Positions 30,176 to 40,800 of a stretch of DNA of 49,802 nucleotides are shown here, piece by piece. The stretch's first letter is position 1, and every line of letters begins with the position of its first letter. The notes below the pieces were generated by a model that saw nothing but the letters and a program-made list of their open reading frames with translations, searched no databases and had not been told where the DNA came from. Made by a program: the position numbers and the translations under genes. The stretch spans positions 1 through 49,802 of the IMG/VR virus record IMGVR_UViG_3300028802_000022; one strand, written 5' to 3'. The stretch comes from a virus.

Positions 30176-30395
30176 ACACGATCGTAAAGTACCTCCAGGG
30201 ATTATGTTAATGACTCACCATTACCATAATCTGATCTATATTCGTCATTTCTGGGAAGAACAAGGTCAACAAACTCCCCGGTGGGTAGGGAAGGAGATGG
30301 CGAGAATGGATAAAATTCTTCAACAGGAACTGGAAAGGGAAGAGGGCCAAGGTGGCCTTTTACGTGGAGATGAAGATGAAACAAGGAAAAAGTAG
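30168..30395 (+). CDS. Hypothetical helical protein
   Basis: 75 aa from ATG 30168; the reading from 30039 is rejected. HHYHNLIYIRHFWEEQGQQ, then charged helices. Tail-region accessory protein by position only. Confidence 0.55.
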   Translation: MTEHDRKVPPGIMLMTHHYHNLIYIRHFWEEQGQQTPRWVGKEMARMDKILQQELEREEGQGGLLRGDEDETRKK

Positions 30396-30600
30396 TGACA
30401 CTGACTTTCGAAAGCGTGAGCCAATCCCTAAGGCAGTTCATGAGACGGCTGTATCCGAACTCGGCCGAGCTGTCCAATACACTAAATCCCCCTTCTATGG
30501 GGGCAAAGGTCTCGGACATTCCAACCCCAGTCCATCCCGTGCCGGGCCAGGGGGAGGCAGGACAGTTCACCCGCACGGAACACAAGGAAAGCACAAATGA
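30376..30600 (+). CDS. Small Gly/Pro-rich protein
   Basis: 74 aa from ATG 30376 (GGAG 6 nt upstream). FYGGKGLGHSNPSPSRAGPG, GGRTVHPHGTQGKHK: the GP-G-x-TV-H-x-G-x-Q ending is shared with the 30998-31258 product, suggesting related tail or ejection accessory proteins. A competing frame at 30395-30604 is rejected. Confidence 0.6.
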   Translation: MKQGKSSDTDFRKREPIPKAVHETAVSELGRAVQYTKSPFYGGKGLGHSNPSPSRAGPGGGRTVHPHGTQGKHK

Positions 30601-30998
30601 CTGATCCAATTAAGGAAGACCCTGCGCCGAAACTCAAGATCGTTCCAGTGGAAGATCTTGATAAGATCGAGAAGCTTCTCGATGTTGCCCTCAGCTGCGT
30701 ACAAACACCCAATCTTCCTGCGATCAAAGCAGCCTGTATGGGTGAGCTAGTTGGGATCGATAGTTTACTTGCTGAGCAGCAAGCAAAAGCCCAGGAAGAA
30801 TACCGAGTTGCCCTTGCTGAGTACGACGCCAAGCGATTGAAAAGAGCTGAAGAAGAGCGCAAGAAGGTCGACGAAGAGAACAAGAAGCGAGACGAGGAAG
30901 CCAGGAAACGTGGATATCCTGATACTATCGCAGGTTCTCCAAGGGATACCATGGCTATGCCTCGTGATCCTTCGAATGGAATTGAAAGGAGAATCTAA
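30597..30998 (+). CDS. Coiled-coil virion accessory protein
   Basis: 133 aa, ATGA start. Long charged coiled coil in the second half (AEEERKKVDEENKKRDEEAR), ending ERRI. Tail or ejection-region assembly protein by context. Confidence 0.58.
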   Translation: MTDPIKEDPAPKLKIVPVEDLDKIEKLLDVALSCVQTPNLPAIKAACMGELVGIDSLLAEQQAKAQEEYRVALAEYDAKRLKRAEEERKKVDEENKKRDEEARKRGYPDTIAGSPRDTMAMPRDPSNGIERRI

Positions 30999-31258
30999 TG
31001 GCTCGTGATATTCTCTCTGAGTTCGGCAAGGATAGCTCGAATCCACAAGCCGCTAGAGCGACCTCCGGCGGAGTAAAGGAAGCCAAGCCTATCTCGAACT
31101 ACAAGGCTCCACAGGGGCCGACTAATATCAACGACCCGAAGAGTCCGAGTCTCCATGGAACTAATCTCGGAAGTTGCCCACAGCCCAGTGGCATATCTAC
31201 TTCTGGGGGTCCTGGTCTTGGTGGCACTGTTCATCGCAGTGGGTCACAACGAGGATGA
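30998..31258 (+). CDS. Small Gly/Ser-rich protein
   Basis: 86 aa, TAATG start. C terminus GGPGLGGTVHRSGSQRG resembles the ending of the 30376-30600 protein. Typical of short proteins encoded just before tail tube A in podoviruses. Function unknown. Confidence 0.62.
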   Translation: MARDILSEFGKDSSNPQAARATSGGVKEAKPISNYKAPQGPTNINDPKSPSLHGTNLGSCPQPSGISTSGGPGLGGTVHRSGSQRG

Positions 31259-32067
31259 CGGCCGAGGTTGACATTGCGAATCGAGCTCTGAGTGCTATCG
31301 GAACCCGATCGCAGATCGCCGATCTTTCAGAGGACTCCAATGAGGCTCGCCAGTGCAAGCTTCTATTGGAGCCTTTGCGGGATGAGTTGTTGAGGATGGC
31401 ACCGTGGAACTGTGCCCTTAACTTCAACAACTTATCCCTGATCTGTTCGGCACCAGGAACCCCAGAGAATCCAACTGCCGGATTAAGTGTCTGGGGAAAA
31501 GGTATTCCTGCACCACCATGGAGTTACGAGTATGCCTATCCTTCGGATTGCCTCCGTCCCATCTACGTGGTTCCCCAATTCACGACAGGTTTTACTTCTG
31601 GCGTCCCCATTACAACCGCCGTTACTGGTGGTGCACCAGCATTCTGGAATGGTCCACCTGTACGATTTAAAGTGGCCATTGACCAAATCGACCCCAACAC
31701 AGGAAAGCCAGGTCCCAACGGAGCAGACCAAAGAGTAATCCTAACTAATCAAGAGCAAGCTCTCTTGGCCTATATCAAACGAGTGACTAACCCTGATGTC
31801 TGGGACGACCAGTTCCAACAGGCCTTCGTAGCCGCCCTTGCTGGAAGACTTGTCATAGCTCTCACAGGTGATAAGGGCTTAGCTCAGCTTTCGCTAAGTC
31901 AAGCCAACCAATACATTACCTTAGCCCGACAGACCGATGGCAATGAAGGATTGACCGTCAATGATGTAACTCCAGATTGGATCAGAACCCGAGGAATCTC
32001 TTATCAGGCCTGGGAATTCTCGCCGAACATTATGTTCGATTGGGGCCCAATGCTAAGCATGTACTAA
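31255..32067 (+). CDS. Tail tubular protein A (T7 gp11-like)
   Basis: 270 aa from ATG 31255 (ATGA with the previous stop); a reading from 31174 is rejected. MTAEVDIANRALSAIGTRSQ, ARQCKLLLEPLRDELLRMAP and the SYEYAYPSDCLRP segment are characteristic of gp11-type adaptor proteins that link portal to nozzle. Confidence 0.85.
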   Translation: MTAEVDIANRALSAIGTRSQIADLSEDSNEARQCKLLLEPLRDELLRMAPWNCALNFNNLSLICSAPGTPENPTAGLSVWGKGIPAPPWSYEYAYPSDCLRPIYVVPQFTTGFTSGVPITTAVTGGAPAFWNGPPVRFKVAIDQIDPNTGKPGPNGADQRVILTNQEQALLAYIKRVTNPDVWDDQFQQAFVAALAGRLVIALTGDKGLAQLSLSQANQYITLARQTDGNEGLTVNDVTPDWIRTRGISYQAWEFSPNIMFDWGPMLSMY

Positions 32068-32068
32068 G

Positions 32069-34699
32069 ATGTCAGACAATGTTATCCAGACCTCATTCTC
32101 CGCTGGCGAATTCTCCCCGAACATGTTTGCTCGGGTCGACTTCGCTAAGTACCGGAGCGGTGCTGCCACGATGCGTAATTTCTTCGTGGATTATCGCTCT
32201 GGAGCAAGCACTCGAACCGGTACGGAATACATCAGACCAGCAAAGTTTGGAGCCAAGAAAATTCGACTGGTCAAGTTTCAACAATCCTCTACAGTCACCT
32301 ATGTCTTAGAATTCGGTCAAGGTTACATTAGGTTTATTGCCAACGGAGCATCCGTAGTCGAGCCACCTTTCGCCATTACGAACATTACTAAGGGTGGTTT
32401 AACACGAGTCACAGGAACACATAACTTCGCTAGTCACGATTTGATATTTGTCTCTGGCGTTGCTGGAATGCCAGAGGTTAATAACCGATACTTTATGGCT
32501 GAAAGCGTTGATGCCACTGGGTATTATCTATTCGATCCCTATACTGATACTGCAATTGATTCCACTAACTGGGTGGGTACATATGGTGGTGGTGGTTTCG
32601 CTCAAAGAGTATATACTATAATTACTCCTTATCAGGAGAGTGAACTAGCTTTGCTGAAGTTCTCACAGAATGCATCTGTGATGAACATAACCCATATTGC
32701 TCATCCTCCGGCGACTTTGACTTTGATCTCTGCAACCAATTGGGTCTATGCTACAATTACTGTTGGATCGACTATTGTGGGGCCTACGATTCAATCGATT
32801 ACTCCATCCCCAAATCCTATTGGTCCAGTAGCATACAAGTACATAGCTACGTCTGTTGATGCCAATAATCAAGAAAGTCCTCCTGGCAATCCAGGGATTT
32901 ATACAGGCGCTCCTGATCTACGGGTGACTCAAGGAACAAACTATATTACTTGGAATTTAATACCCGGGGCAGCTAGCTATAACATCTATGCGGCTGCACC
33001 AACTTATGCCTTAGGGAGCTTAACCTTTGACGCCGGTGCGGTAGGTATCATTGCAACTCTTCCAGGTAATGTAGGTGCATTGAGCGATTCTAACATATCT
33101 CCAGATTACTCACAGACTCCTCCTGTTCATGAAGATCCATTTATTGCCACAGGAGTCTACCCTGGCGTTTCTAGTTATTTCCAACAGCGTCTCTGTTATG
33201 CCAATGCTGGTGGACAATATGTTTCGACGTTCTGGTTGAGCAAGGTCGGAGCACCTTATAACTTCGATGTGTCTAATCCAAGTCAGGCTAACGATGCGAT
33301 CACAGGAACCTTGGTTAGCCTTGAAGTCAATGAGATCAAATCTTTGATCCCGATGCCGACTGGGTTGGTTGTGCTTACTACCCATGGTGCTTGGATATTA
33401 AACGGTGGACAAGGTGGTGTTGCTACTCAGGGTGGACCGATTACCCCAACCACAGCAACCGCAACTCCGCAAGCTTATATCGGAGCCAACGATGTTCCTC
33501 CAATTGTGCTCAATTATGATATCCTGTTTGTTCAACAGAAGGGTTCTATTGTCAGAGACTTAACCTTTAACATCTACGCAAACATCTATACTGGCAATGA
33601 TATCTCAGTTCTCTCTAGTCATTTGTTTTATGACCATCAAGTTCTAGAGTGGGCTTATGCAGAAGAGCCATTTAAGGTCATTTGGGTTGTTCGGGAAGAT
33701 GGAATACTCCTGTCCCTAACTGTGGTTAAAGAACAGGATATGTATGGTTGGGCTAGGCATGATACTTTAGGGAACTTTACATCGGTTGCTACTGTTACTG
33801 AAGGACACCTTGATGCTACTTACTTTGCGGTCGAGCGACCTACCATGATTGCTGGTGGTAATAATCTAATGATAGAGCGCTTAGTCGATCGACAGTTTCC
33901 GATCGGGGCAGAGGATGCTTGGTGTGTAGATTCTGGAGTAGGCACGATTCCAAATGAGCCAGCTTCACTCCTTGTCATTGGTATATTCCCAGGAAATCCT
34001 AATACTGTTCCATTAACTACTGTTCCTGGAGTATTCATACCTGAGATGCTTGGTTGGATCATAAGAGTCGGCGGTGGAATTCTTAAGCTTACATTAATCT
34101 CCGATGCAAGTAGTGCATTGGCCGAGGTCATTCAGCCAATAACAGATGTGTTTCCAGACGATCCAAAGCATAGATACAAAGATGCACCGGCAGGAACTTG
34201 GTCACTCGATCAACCAATCACTAAGGTATTTGGTTTAGACCATCTCGAGGGTCAGGCCGTTTCAGTTCTAGCTGATGGAGGGGTAGTTAATGGAATGGTT
34301 GTTCAAGGTGGATCGATTACCTTGCCTGCGCCGGCTACCAAGATTGTAGCTGGTCTAGGCTTTCAGGCGCAGCTTCAGACCATGCCACTAGACCTAGGTA
34401 ACGAAGTCAATACTGTTCAAGGCAAGAGAAAGAAAGTCGCTGCATTAACTGTTAGGGTCAAGGACAGCCGGGGAGTAAAGGCTGGAAGAACTTTCGGAAC
34501 TGTAACTCCTATAAAGGAACTTAATCGAACTACTGTTATGGGCCTTGCTATACCATTGATTACCGCCGACGAACGAATTGTTATGGACCCTCTATGGGAC
34601 GTTCCAGGGCAAATCTGTCTTCAGGTAGACGATCCACTCCCAGCGACTGTCTTGGGTGTTATCCCAGAGGTTATAGTAGGGGATTCCGGTGGAAAGTAA
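32069..34699 (+). CDS. Tail tubular protein B (nozzle, T7 gp12-like)
   Basis: 876 aa. TSFSAGEFSPNMFARVDFAK, MRNFFVDYRSGASTRTGTEY at the N terminus, and repeated FHIA-like beta segments (TWVVREDGILLSLTVVKEQD, MYGWARHD) are typical of podovirus nozzle beta-propeller proteins. It directly follows tail tube A. Confidence 0.85.
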   Translation: MSDNVIQTSFSAGEFSPNMFARVDFAKYRSGAATMRNFFVDYRSGASTRTGTEYIRPAKFGAKKIRLVKFQQSSTVTYVLEFGQGYIRFIANGASVVEPPFAITNITKGGLTRVTGTHNFASHDLIFVSGVAGMPEVNNRYFMAESVDATGYYLFDPYTDTAIDSTNWVGTYGGGGFAQRVYTIITPYQESELALLKFSQNASVMNITHIAHPPATLTLISATNWVYATITVGSTIVGPTIQSITPSPNPIGPVAYKYIATSVDANNQESPPGNPGIYTGAPDLRVTQGTNYITWNLIPGAASYNIYAAAPTYALGSLTFDAGAVGIIATLPGNVGALSDSNISPDYSQTPPVHEDPFIATGVYPGVSSYFQQRLCYANAGGQYVSTFWLSKVGAPYNFDVSNPSQANDAITGTLVSLEVNEIKSLIPMPTGLVVLTTHGAWILNGGQGGVATQGGPITPTTATATPQAYIGANDVPPIVLNYDILFVQQKGSIVRDLTFNIYANIYTGNDISVLSSHLFYDHQVLEWAYAEEPFKVIWVVREDGILLSLTVVKEQDMYGWARHDTLGNFTSVATVTEGHLDATYFAVERPTMIAGGNNLMIERLVDRQFPIGAEDAWCVDSGVGTIPNEPASLLVIGIFPGNPNTVPLTTVPGVFIPEMLGWIIRVGGGILKLTLISDASSALAEVIQPITDVFPDDPKHRYKDAPAGTWSLDQPITKVFGLDHLEGQAVSVLADGGVVNGMVVQGGSITLPAPATKIVAGLGFQAQLQTMPLDLGNEVNTVQGKRKKVAALTVRVKDSRGVKAGRTFGTVTPIKELNRTTVMGLAIPLITADERIVMDPLWDVPGQICLQVDDPLPATVLGVIPEVIVGDSGGK

Positions 34700-35135
34700 A
34701 GTTGTAGAAATCAGAAGAGTGAATGCCAGTGAAGCCGAAAGGCTAATGAGAGGTATGGCTCTCGATGATATTGGCACGAAGACCATGGAATTTTGTTTGT
34801 TAATGAGTACGAATATGTGGGCGTGTTTTATGCATGGAGAGCTAGCTGGTATTTGGGGAGTTATTCCTCCAAGCTTGATGTCTGATCAGGCCTATGCTTG
34901 GTTAAATACCACTGAGGCTCTTAAGGGACATGAGTTTGTATTCGTAAGACATTCTCAGATGGTCTTCGATGAGCTTCTTGAAGAGTATCCTTCGGTTGTA
35001 GGCCATGTTATAATTGGTTCTGACAAAGCTTACCGTTGGCTTAAATGGCTCGGGGCGGAATTTGGTCCACCACAAGGGAAGGTAGTTCCATATAGAATAA
35101 CCAAGCATGATCGAAAGGTCTACGGTCATGGTTGA
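34689..35135 (+). CDS. T7 gp13-like internal virion protein / GNAT-fold
   Basis: 148 aa, GTG start overlapping the nozzle gene by 11 nt with AGGGG upstream. WACFMHGELAGIWGVIPPS, then EYPSVVGHVIIGSDKAYRWL and KWLGAEFGPP follow the acetyltransferase-like fold of T7 gp13-type proteins. A catalytic role is doubtful; position before the ejection proteins fits gp13. Confidence 0.65.
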   Translation: MESKVVEIRRVNASEAERLMRGMALDDIGTKTMEFCLLMSTNMWACFMHGELAGIWGVIPPSLMSDQAYAWLNTTEALKGHEFVFVRHSQMVFDELLEEYPSVVGHVIIGSDKAYRWLKWLGAEFGPPQGKVVPYRITKHDRKVYGHG

Positions 35136-35844
35136 AACCGCAGCAATGATGGGAGCAGTAAGTCTTGGCTCCAGCATTCTGGGTGGAGTCTCTAAGGTTG
35201 GATCGTCTATTGTTAATGCAGAGGCTCAGAAGATTGGCATTCAAGGCCAGATGCTTCAGACCATGGGTCAGGCATTTGGGTTCAAGGCTCAGGCTCAGCA
35301 AAGTCGATACACGGCCAATATCAATAAATACCAGGCTAACGTAGCTGACCTTAACAAGGAGATTTCCAAGGCTAATGCTAATTACTCCCGAGATTTAGGC
35401 GAGGTTGAAGCTAGCCAAGCTGGCATGAAAGCCCACGCTGATCTCGGGGAAATGATAGCGCATCAAGGATCATCAGGGATAGCTGTTAGCTCTGGGTCTT
35501 CGGCCAAGGTTCGAGAAAGTATGGTCGAGATCGGAAAGTACACTCAAGATGTTATTAGGGGGAGTGCAGCCAAGAAAGCTTACGGATACGAAGTTGAAGC
35601 TGTTCAATACGGTGCTCAAGCTGACGTCTACAGATACACTGCGGAGCAGAATGAGGCCCAGGCCGAGAATGCAATGACTGCTGCTGGGATAACTGAGAAG
35701 AGTCTTGATCTTCAGAAGTCGTCGATGGGTCTAGTCGACACAGCCAAGACAGTTAACATAATGGGTTCCTTGGTCGGTACCGCTGGGAGTGTTGCGGATA
35801 AATGGACCGAGGGAGCATTTAAAGGATTGAAGTTTAATGCCTAG
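35128..35844 (+). CDS. Internal virion / ejection protein (gp14-like)
   Basis: 238 aa from ATG 35128 (AAGG 10 nt upstream); ATG 35107 lacks an SD. Hydrophobic Gly-rich N terminus (MMGAVSLGSSILGGVSKVGS), then long Ala/Gln helices (QAQQSRYTANINKYQANVAD). This layout matches gp14-type proteins that enter the outer membrane during ejection. Confidence 0.7.
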   Translation: MVETAAMMGAVSLGSSILGGVSKVGSSIVNAEAQKIGIQGQMLQTMGQAFGFKAQAQQSRYTANINKYQANVADLNKEISKANANYSRDLGEVEASQAGMKAHADLGEMIAHQGSSGIAVSSGSSAKVRESMVEIGKYTQDVIRGSAAKKAYGYEVEAVQYGAQADVYRYTAEQNEAQAENAMTAAGITEKSLDLQKSSMGLVDTAKTVNIMGSLVGTAGSVADKWTEGAFKGLKFNA

Positions 35845-37813
35845 GGCAGATTACGTTCCATATTCAACCGTCAAGCCCGAGGAACTTCGTAGGGCTGACG
35901 AAAAGGTACAGATTGGCTTCCCTGGGGTTGAGTTCCATAACTCTATTGGCCAAGCCGTAGCTGGCGTTGGCCGCGGAATGGAAACAGTTAGTCATGCGAC
36001 CAAGCTAGTAGCGGATTCATTTGATAATCTTGGCGCAAACTTTTCTAAGGTCGGGGAAACTCTCTGGAACCGAGCTATTGGTCTACAGGATGTCCAGAAT
36101 CAAACTACTCAGACCAAGGCCGAGATCGAATACGATAAATATGTTGGCGAGAAACAGATAGCCTTTAATAAGCTCCAAGGCGACGCTGCTAATGAAGGGG
36201 CTTTGAAAGCTCATCTGAAGGATATTGAAGACGCACGTACGAAGATGCTAAAGAATCTTCCGAACGAAGCTGTAAAGAAAGGATTCGAGCGAAGCACAGC
36301 TAGCTCTATTGGCCGAGTTGGAATGCAAGCTGCGGAGCATGCTGCTAAGGAAACAAGGAGATCATATATAGAATCTTCTGAAGCCAGGGTAGATCAGCTT
36401 CAAGATCAGATATCCAAGGAAACTGGTATTAAGGAAACCGCAGATAAAGCTAAGAAAGTCCATGATGAAATTTTTGGTAAGCAAGCCCCAGCTAAGGGAT
36501 GGACCTTAGATGTAGCCAATAACAACTTCAGGAAGGTCCTCGGTGATGCCTATGCTTCACAGATTGCAACAATTGCCAGGGATGATCCAACTCTTGCTCT
36601 GAAGATGTTACGGACTGAAGAGAATAAGGCCTTGATTCCACAACCTAAGTACGACGGGTTAATGGAACATATTCTAGGGATGGAGAGAGTACAAGTATCT
36701 AGGAATATTGGTAATAAAATCCAGGATGAAAACCCAGATGGTACATTGGAAGAGAAGAAGGCAAAGGCCAAGGAAATGGCTGATAAATATCCACATCAGC
36801 CACTTCTTGCCGACGATGCAGTTAGAGTAGTTGAGCAAAGGCATGAGGCTCATCGGAGAGAGATTAGACAACAAGAAGAGAGAGATAAAGAAACTGTAGA
36901 ACAAGAGCTGTATGGCTTCGGTAACAAGGAAGGAAAGATTCCAACTAAGGTTGAAGACCTCTGGGCTAATCCAGAAACTCGAAAGGCTTGGGAAAGATTA
37001 TCTCCAAAGGATAAGAATCGAGTTGCCCAAATTCTAGCTAGGTCAGCTAAGGGAGACTACCCAGACACCCCGATGGCTAGGACCAGGATGTGGGAACTTC
37101 AGGGGATGCATGTAAATGACCCTGCTAGATTCAGGGACCTTGATTTGCTTCAGGAAGAAATCCCTTGGACGATGAGAACTCAACTTAGGGACCTGCAACT
37201 TAAGGTAATCAAGGAAGGAATCAAACTTGAGAACGATCCAAAGACCACTGCTGCTATAGCTAAGATGCGTGATATCCTTCCAAAGGACATTACTCCGGCA
37301 CATAAAGACAAATGGAACACATTCACTGGGTTGGTTCGTGAGGGCTTAAAAGCTGAGTATGAGCGGAGAGGGTACGATAAGCCATTGAGCGAAGAGGAAA
37401 TAAGAACTCTTGGTAAGACCTTACTAGAGAAGATGCCTGGAACAGCTGGTTGGTGGTTTGGATCAGATAAGCCACTGTGGCAGACCCTTAAAGAAATTCC
37501 TGAGGCTACTCTAGATGGAATGAGAGAAAGATGGCCTAATGAATCTGTGGAGCAGCTTGCTCAAAGATATCGACGAACGATAATCGCCGATGAATATCAA
37601 AAATATACCACTACCAAGACTCAACCGAAGCCTCCGGTGGTTACGGCTAAGCCTCCGCCTGAGCCACCTAAGCCTCCGCCTGAGGAACAGCAAGGGCCGC
37701 AGAAGCCAGCAGAGAAACGTGGGGAATATCTTGCTAGAAAGGCAGCTGAGTTTAGAAGTCGTCTGATTGGTGCTGATCGACGTGCGCGAGAGGAAGAGGC
37801 TAAGAACAAGTAA
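35837..37813 (+). CDS. Internal virion / ejection protein (gp15-like)
   Basis: 658 aa, mostly helical. Repeated charged helices (DEAHRREIRQQEERDKETVE-like region near residue 350) and a proline-rich segment near residues 595-625 (KPPPEPPKPPPEEQQ). Second of three ejection-protein genes by order; likely forms a periplasmic tube with the giant protein. Confidence 0.7.
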   Translation: MPRADYVPYSTVKPEELRRADEKVQIGFPGVEFHNSIGQAVAGVGRGMETVSHATKLVADSFDNLGANFSKVGETLWNRAIGLQDVQNQTTQTKAEIEYDKYVGEKQIAFNKLQGDAANEGALKAHLKDIEDARTKMLKNLPNEAVKKGFERSTASSIGRVGMQAAEHAAKETRRSYIESSEARVDQLQDQISKETGIKETADKAKKVHDEIFGKQAPAKGWTLDVANNNFRKVLGDAYASQIATIARDDPTLALKMLRTEENKALIPQPKYDGLMEHILGMERVQVSRNIGNKIQDENPDGTLEEKKAKAKEMADKYPHQPLLADDAVRVVEQRHEAHRREIRQQEERDKETVEQELYGFGNKEGKIPTKVEDLWANPETRKAWERLSPKDKNRVAQILARSAKGDYPDTPMARTRMWELQGMHVNDPARFRDLDLLQEEIPWTMRTQLRDLQLKVIKEGIKLENDPKTTAAIAKMRDILPKDITPAHKDKWNTFTGLVREGLKAEYERRGYDKPLSEEEIRTLGKTLLEKMPGTAGWWFGSDKPLWQTLKEIPEATLDGMRERWPNESVEQLAQRYRRTIIADEYQKYTTTKTQPKPPVVTAKPPPEPPKPPPEEQQGPQKPAEKRGEYLARKAAEFRSRLIGADRRAREEEAKNK

Positions 37814-40800
37814 TGCCTATTGATAACGCTAGAATTTTTGACTTGATGGATGAGCAGTTTAAATCTGAAGGAAGGTACGACGTTGTCAAAGGCATAGAGG
37901 GAGATAAGAAGAAAGCCGCGGAATCTATAGCTATCGAGAATGATACCGGAGCGGACTCCAAGAGGGTTTATGGTGATTATGATAGCTTCAGCAAGAGAAG
38001 AAAGTCTGAGATAGCTCAAACTCTTGTTGAGGATGACAAGTGGCTGTTAGAGTATGTTAAGAAGAATCCGTTAGCTAGCACTGTTAGCAATGATGATTGG
38101 CATAATCTTAGTAACTTCACCAGCACAGCAAGGAGACTTGTAGAAGTAAATCCAATTATTAAGCTTTATAAGAATGCAAGATATCTTTATGATATAATCT
38201 ATCCTGGGGATTCTTCCTACTTCATGCGTGGGTTTGTAACAGGGCTAACCCAGAATAATCCCGATCTAGGTGCTGAATTCGTCGAAGGCATGAGCTATAA
38301 CATGCCTGAGTTCTTTCAACCGAAGATGTTCTCTGGGGCGAAAGCAATTAGAGACTTTGCTGCCTCAATTAAGCCCGAGGGATATGAACGATCCACTACG
38401 GATATGTGGAATGTTCATGGTGTTGGTGATGCATTTGCTTTTGGAATGGAAGCATTTGGCGAAGCTGTTTCATCGATGGTTCCTGGAGCTATAGGTGGCC
38501 TTGCTGGAACAGCTGCTGGTGCTGCTACGCCTGTTCCCGGCGGTGCCCTTATAGGTGGTATAGCTGGATTAGGGAGTGTATCCTATGCAATGGGATATGG
38601 AGAGCTTTATAAAGCTCTTAAGGCCGAAGGAATAGACCCTGCGATAGCTTCTAAATACTCAACGGCATTTGCCGTCCCGATTGCTGCTCTAGATGCAATC
38701 AGCATGAAGATGATTGGTCTTAAAGCTCTTACAGCGGGTATGAAGAAGGACCTAACAAAGTATGTAGCTGTAAGGATTGCTAAGGAAGTTGCTAAGGGTG
38801 CAACAACAGAAGGCCTTACTGAGACTGCTCAAGAGATTATCAAGGACGCTGTAGTTTCCTATGCGGCCGATAAGCAATTTGGAACCGAGGAACAGATCAA
38901 AGGCTGGATTGAGTCTGGTGTTATCGGCGGTTTGACTGGCGGAATTATTCAAGGAGGGGCTGCTGGAGTAACTGGACGAAGGGATGTTAATAAAGACCTT
39001 CAAGATGTCAGAAAGACTGCGGATGCGACCAAACGAGTTATAGAGAATGCTGATCCGTGGATCAAGGCCGGGCAGAAGCCGCCGATAGGGCTTGATCCTG
39101 TCATTGACCATATGCTTATGCTAGACTCCAAGGAGAGATTGGAAGTTCTAGATGCTATTATAGAGGATGGTGATAAGGCCGAGACTAAAGAACTCAGCCC
39201 TACCTTATGGCAAGAGCTCAATAAGATCATCTTTGAGAAGAAACAAATTGAGATTCGGTGGGACGCTGTCAAGTCCATGTACGGGGACAAGCTACCCGAG
39301 GCCGATGATAAGCTCTTAGGGTTTGTTCCAAATATCCAACAGCAGTTTGCTAATTCAAATCTCACCGGTGAGTCTATCAAGGTCGACATTGCTGATTGGG
39401 TTGGTAAGGTCGATCCTGAAGTCAATAGGATGCTTCATGACGACTTGGCATTCTCAGATGGAATGTCTATCAATGAGGCTAATACTAAGCCTAAGGTAGA
39501 AGACATCTCTGAAATCCCTGAGACGGAAATCCCTGGTCTGTCTCAAGAGCTTGATAAGCCTTATAGCCTCAAGAAAGGCGAAGAGGGGGTTTATGACATT
39601 CTAGATGAGCATGGAGCCTTGGCGACTCGGGTTAGAGTCGTCGAGAATGAAGGAGGCAAGAATCTTCATATTCACTTTAGAACAGGGCAGATTGACGTAG
39701 CTGGGCTTCGGACCTTGATGAAGCAGCTGAAGGAAGAGTTTCCAGATGCTGAAACTATAACAAGCCCGAAGATGCCTGGGGTGGAAGCTCTAAGAAGAGG
39801 ACTCGAAGGAAGTAATATCACCGTAGGTATGCCATTTAGGGTTAAGGAATCGACGGTCGATATAGTACGAAGGTCCGCAGGTTTAGAACCCTTATTTGAC
39901 CTGCCTAGAGAGGGGCCCAGGGCTGTTAGGCTTGTTAGAAATAAGGGCATACCCATTGCTCGTGGCGATGTTAACTTTACTATAACCGATGAGGTCGGCA
40001 ATCCTATTGGTGAAGTCACAGGTGCTTTAAGGCAAAAGGGAAGGGATTATTATATAGACTGGATTGGTGCTCCGTTAGATGATCGAGAGGTTGGTAGTAA
40101 TCTTGTCAATAAGCTTGGGCCGAAGTTGATTAGAGGTTTGTTTAGAGAATTCAAGAGAGAACTTCCAGGGGTAAAAACTTTAACTGGCTTTAGGGTCACA
40201 GGTGCCAGAGGAACTTATAGCCAAGGGGAAGTTGTTCAGATTAATCTTGCTAGGCTTATGGAGGAACAAGAGAAGGCTCCGGCTGGATGGGAGGGCGTAG
40301 AGCCAGCGGGTCCTGAAACTCAGAAGCTAGTCGATCTCACTCAAGGTTATACACAGTTTGGTCCTAAGCTCTGGGCTCAGAGATCAAGAGAATGGACCCC
40401 GCAGGAACTGGCCCTTGAGAAGAAGATCACTAAGCTGATGGACAAGATCGTTCCTCGGGAGGTCAGAGTCTACGGTGCTGAGGATATTCGAATAGGTTCA
40501 GGCCATCGCCGAATCTCTGGTGTGTTTCAGGCATTCCATGATCGGCGACCATTGATTATGTGGTCACTGCCTGATCCCGAAGGCTTTGCTGGGGAACATC
40601 CAGAAGGAACGGCAAGGCATGAGGCACTACATTTCCTTAGGCAATATGGATATATTAGAGAGAATGAATGGAAGATCCTAGAGAAGCTTGTTAAGGACAA
40701 CAATCTAATTAAGAAGCATGGGATTGACACTAGGTATTGGTATGCTGATGAAGAAATTCAAATAGAAGAAGCCATTGCTGAGGAATTCAGGACATGGGAA

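Noticed and set aside
30395-30604. Rightward 69-codon reading frame
   Set aside because: It lies almost entirely over the 30376-30600 gene, which has a better SD and a recognisable Gly-rich ending.
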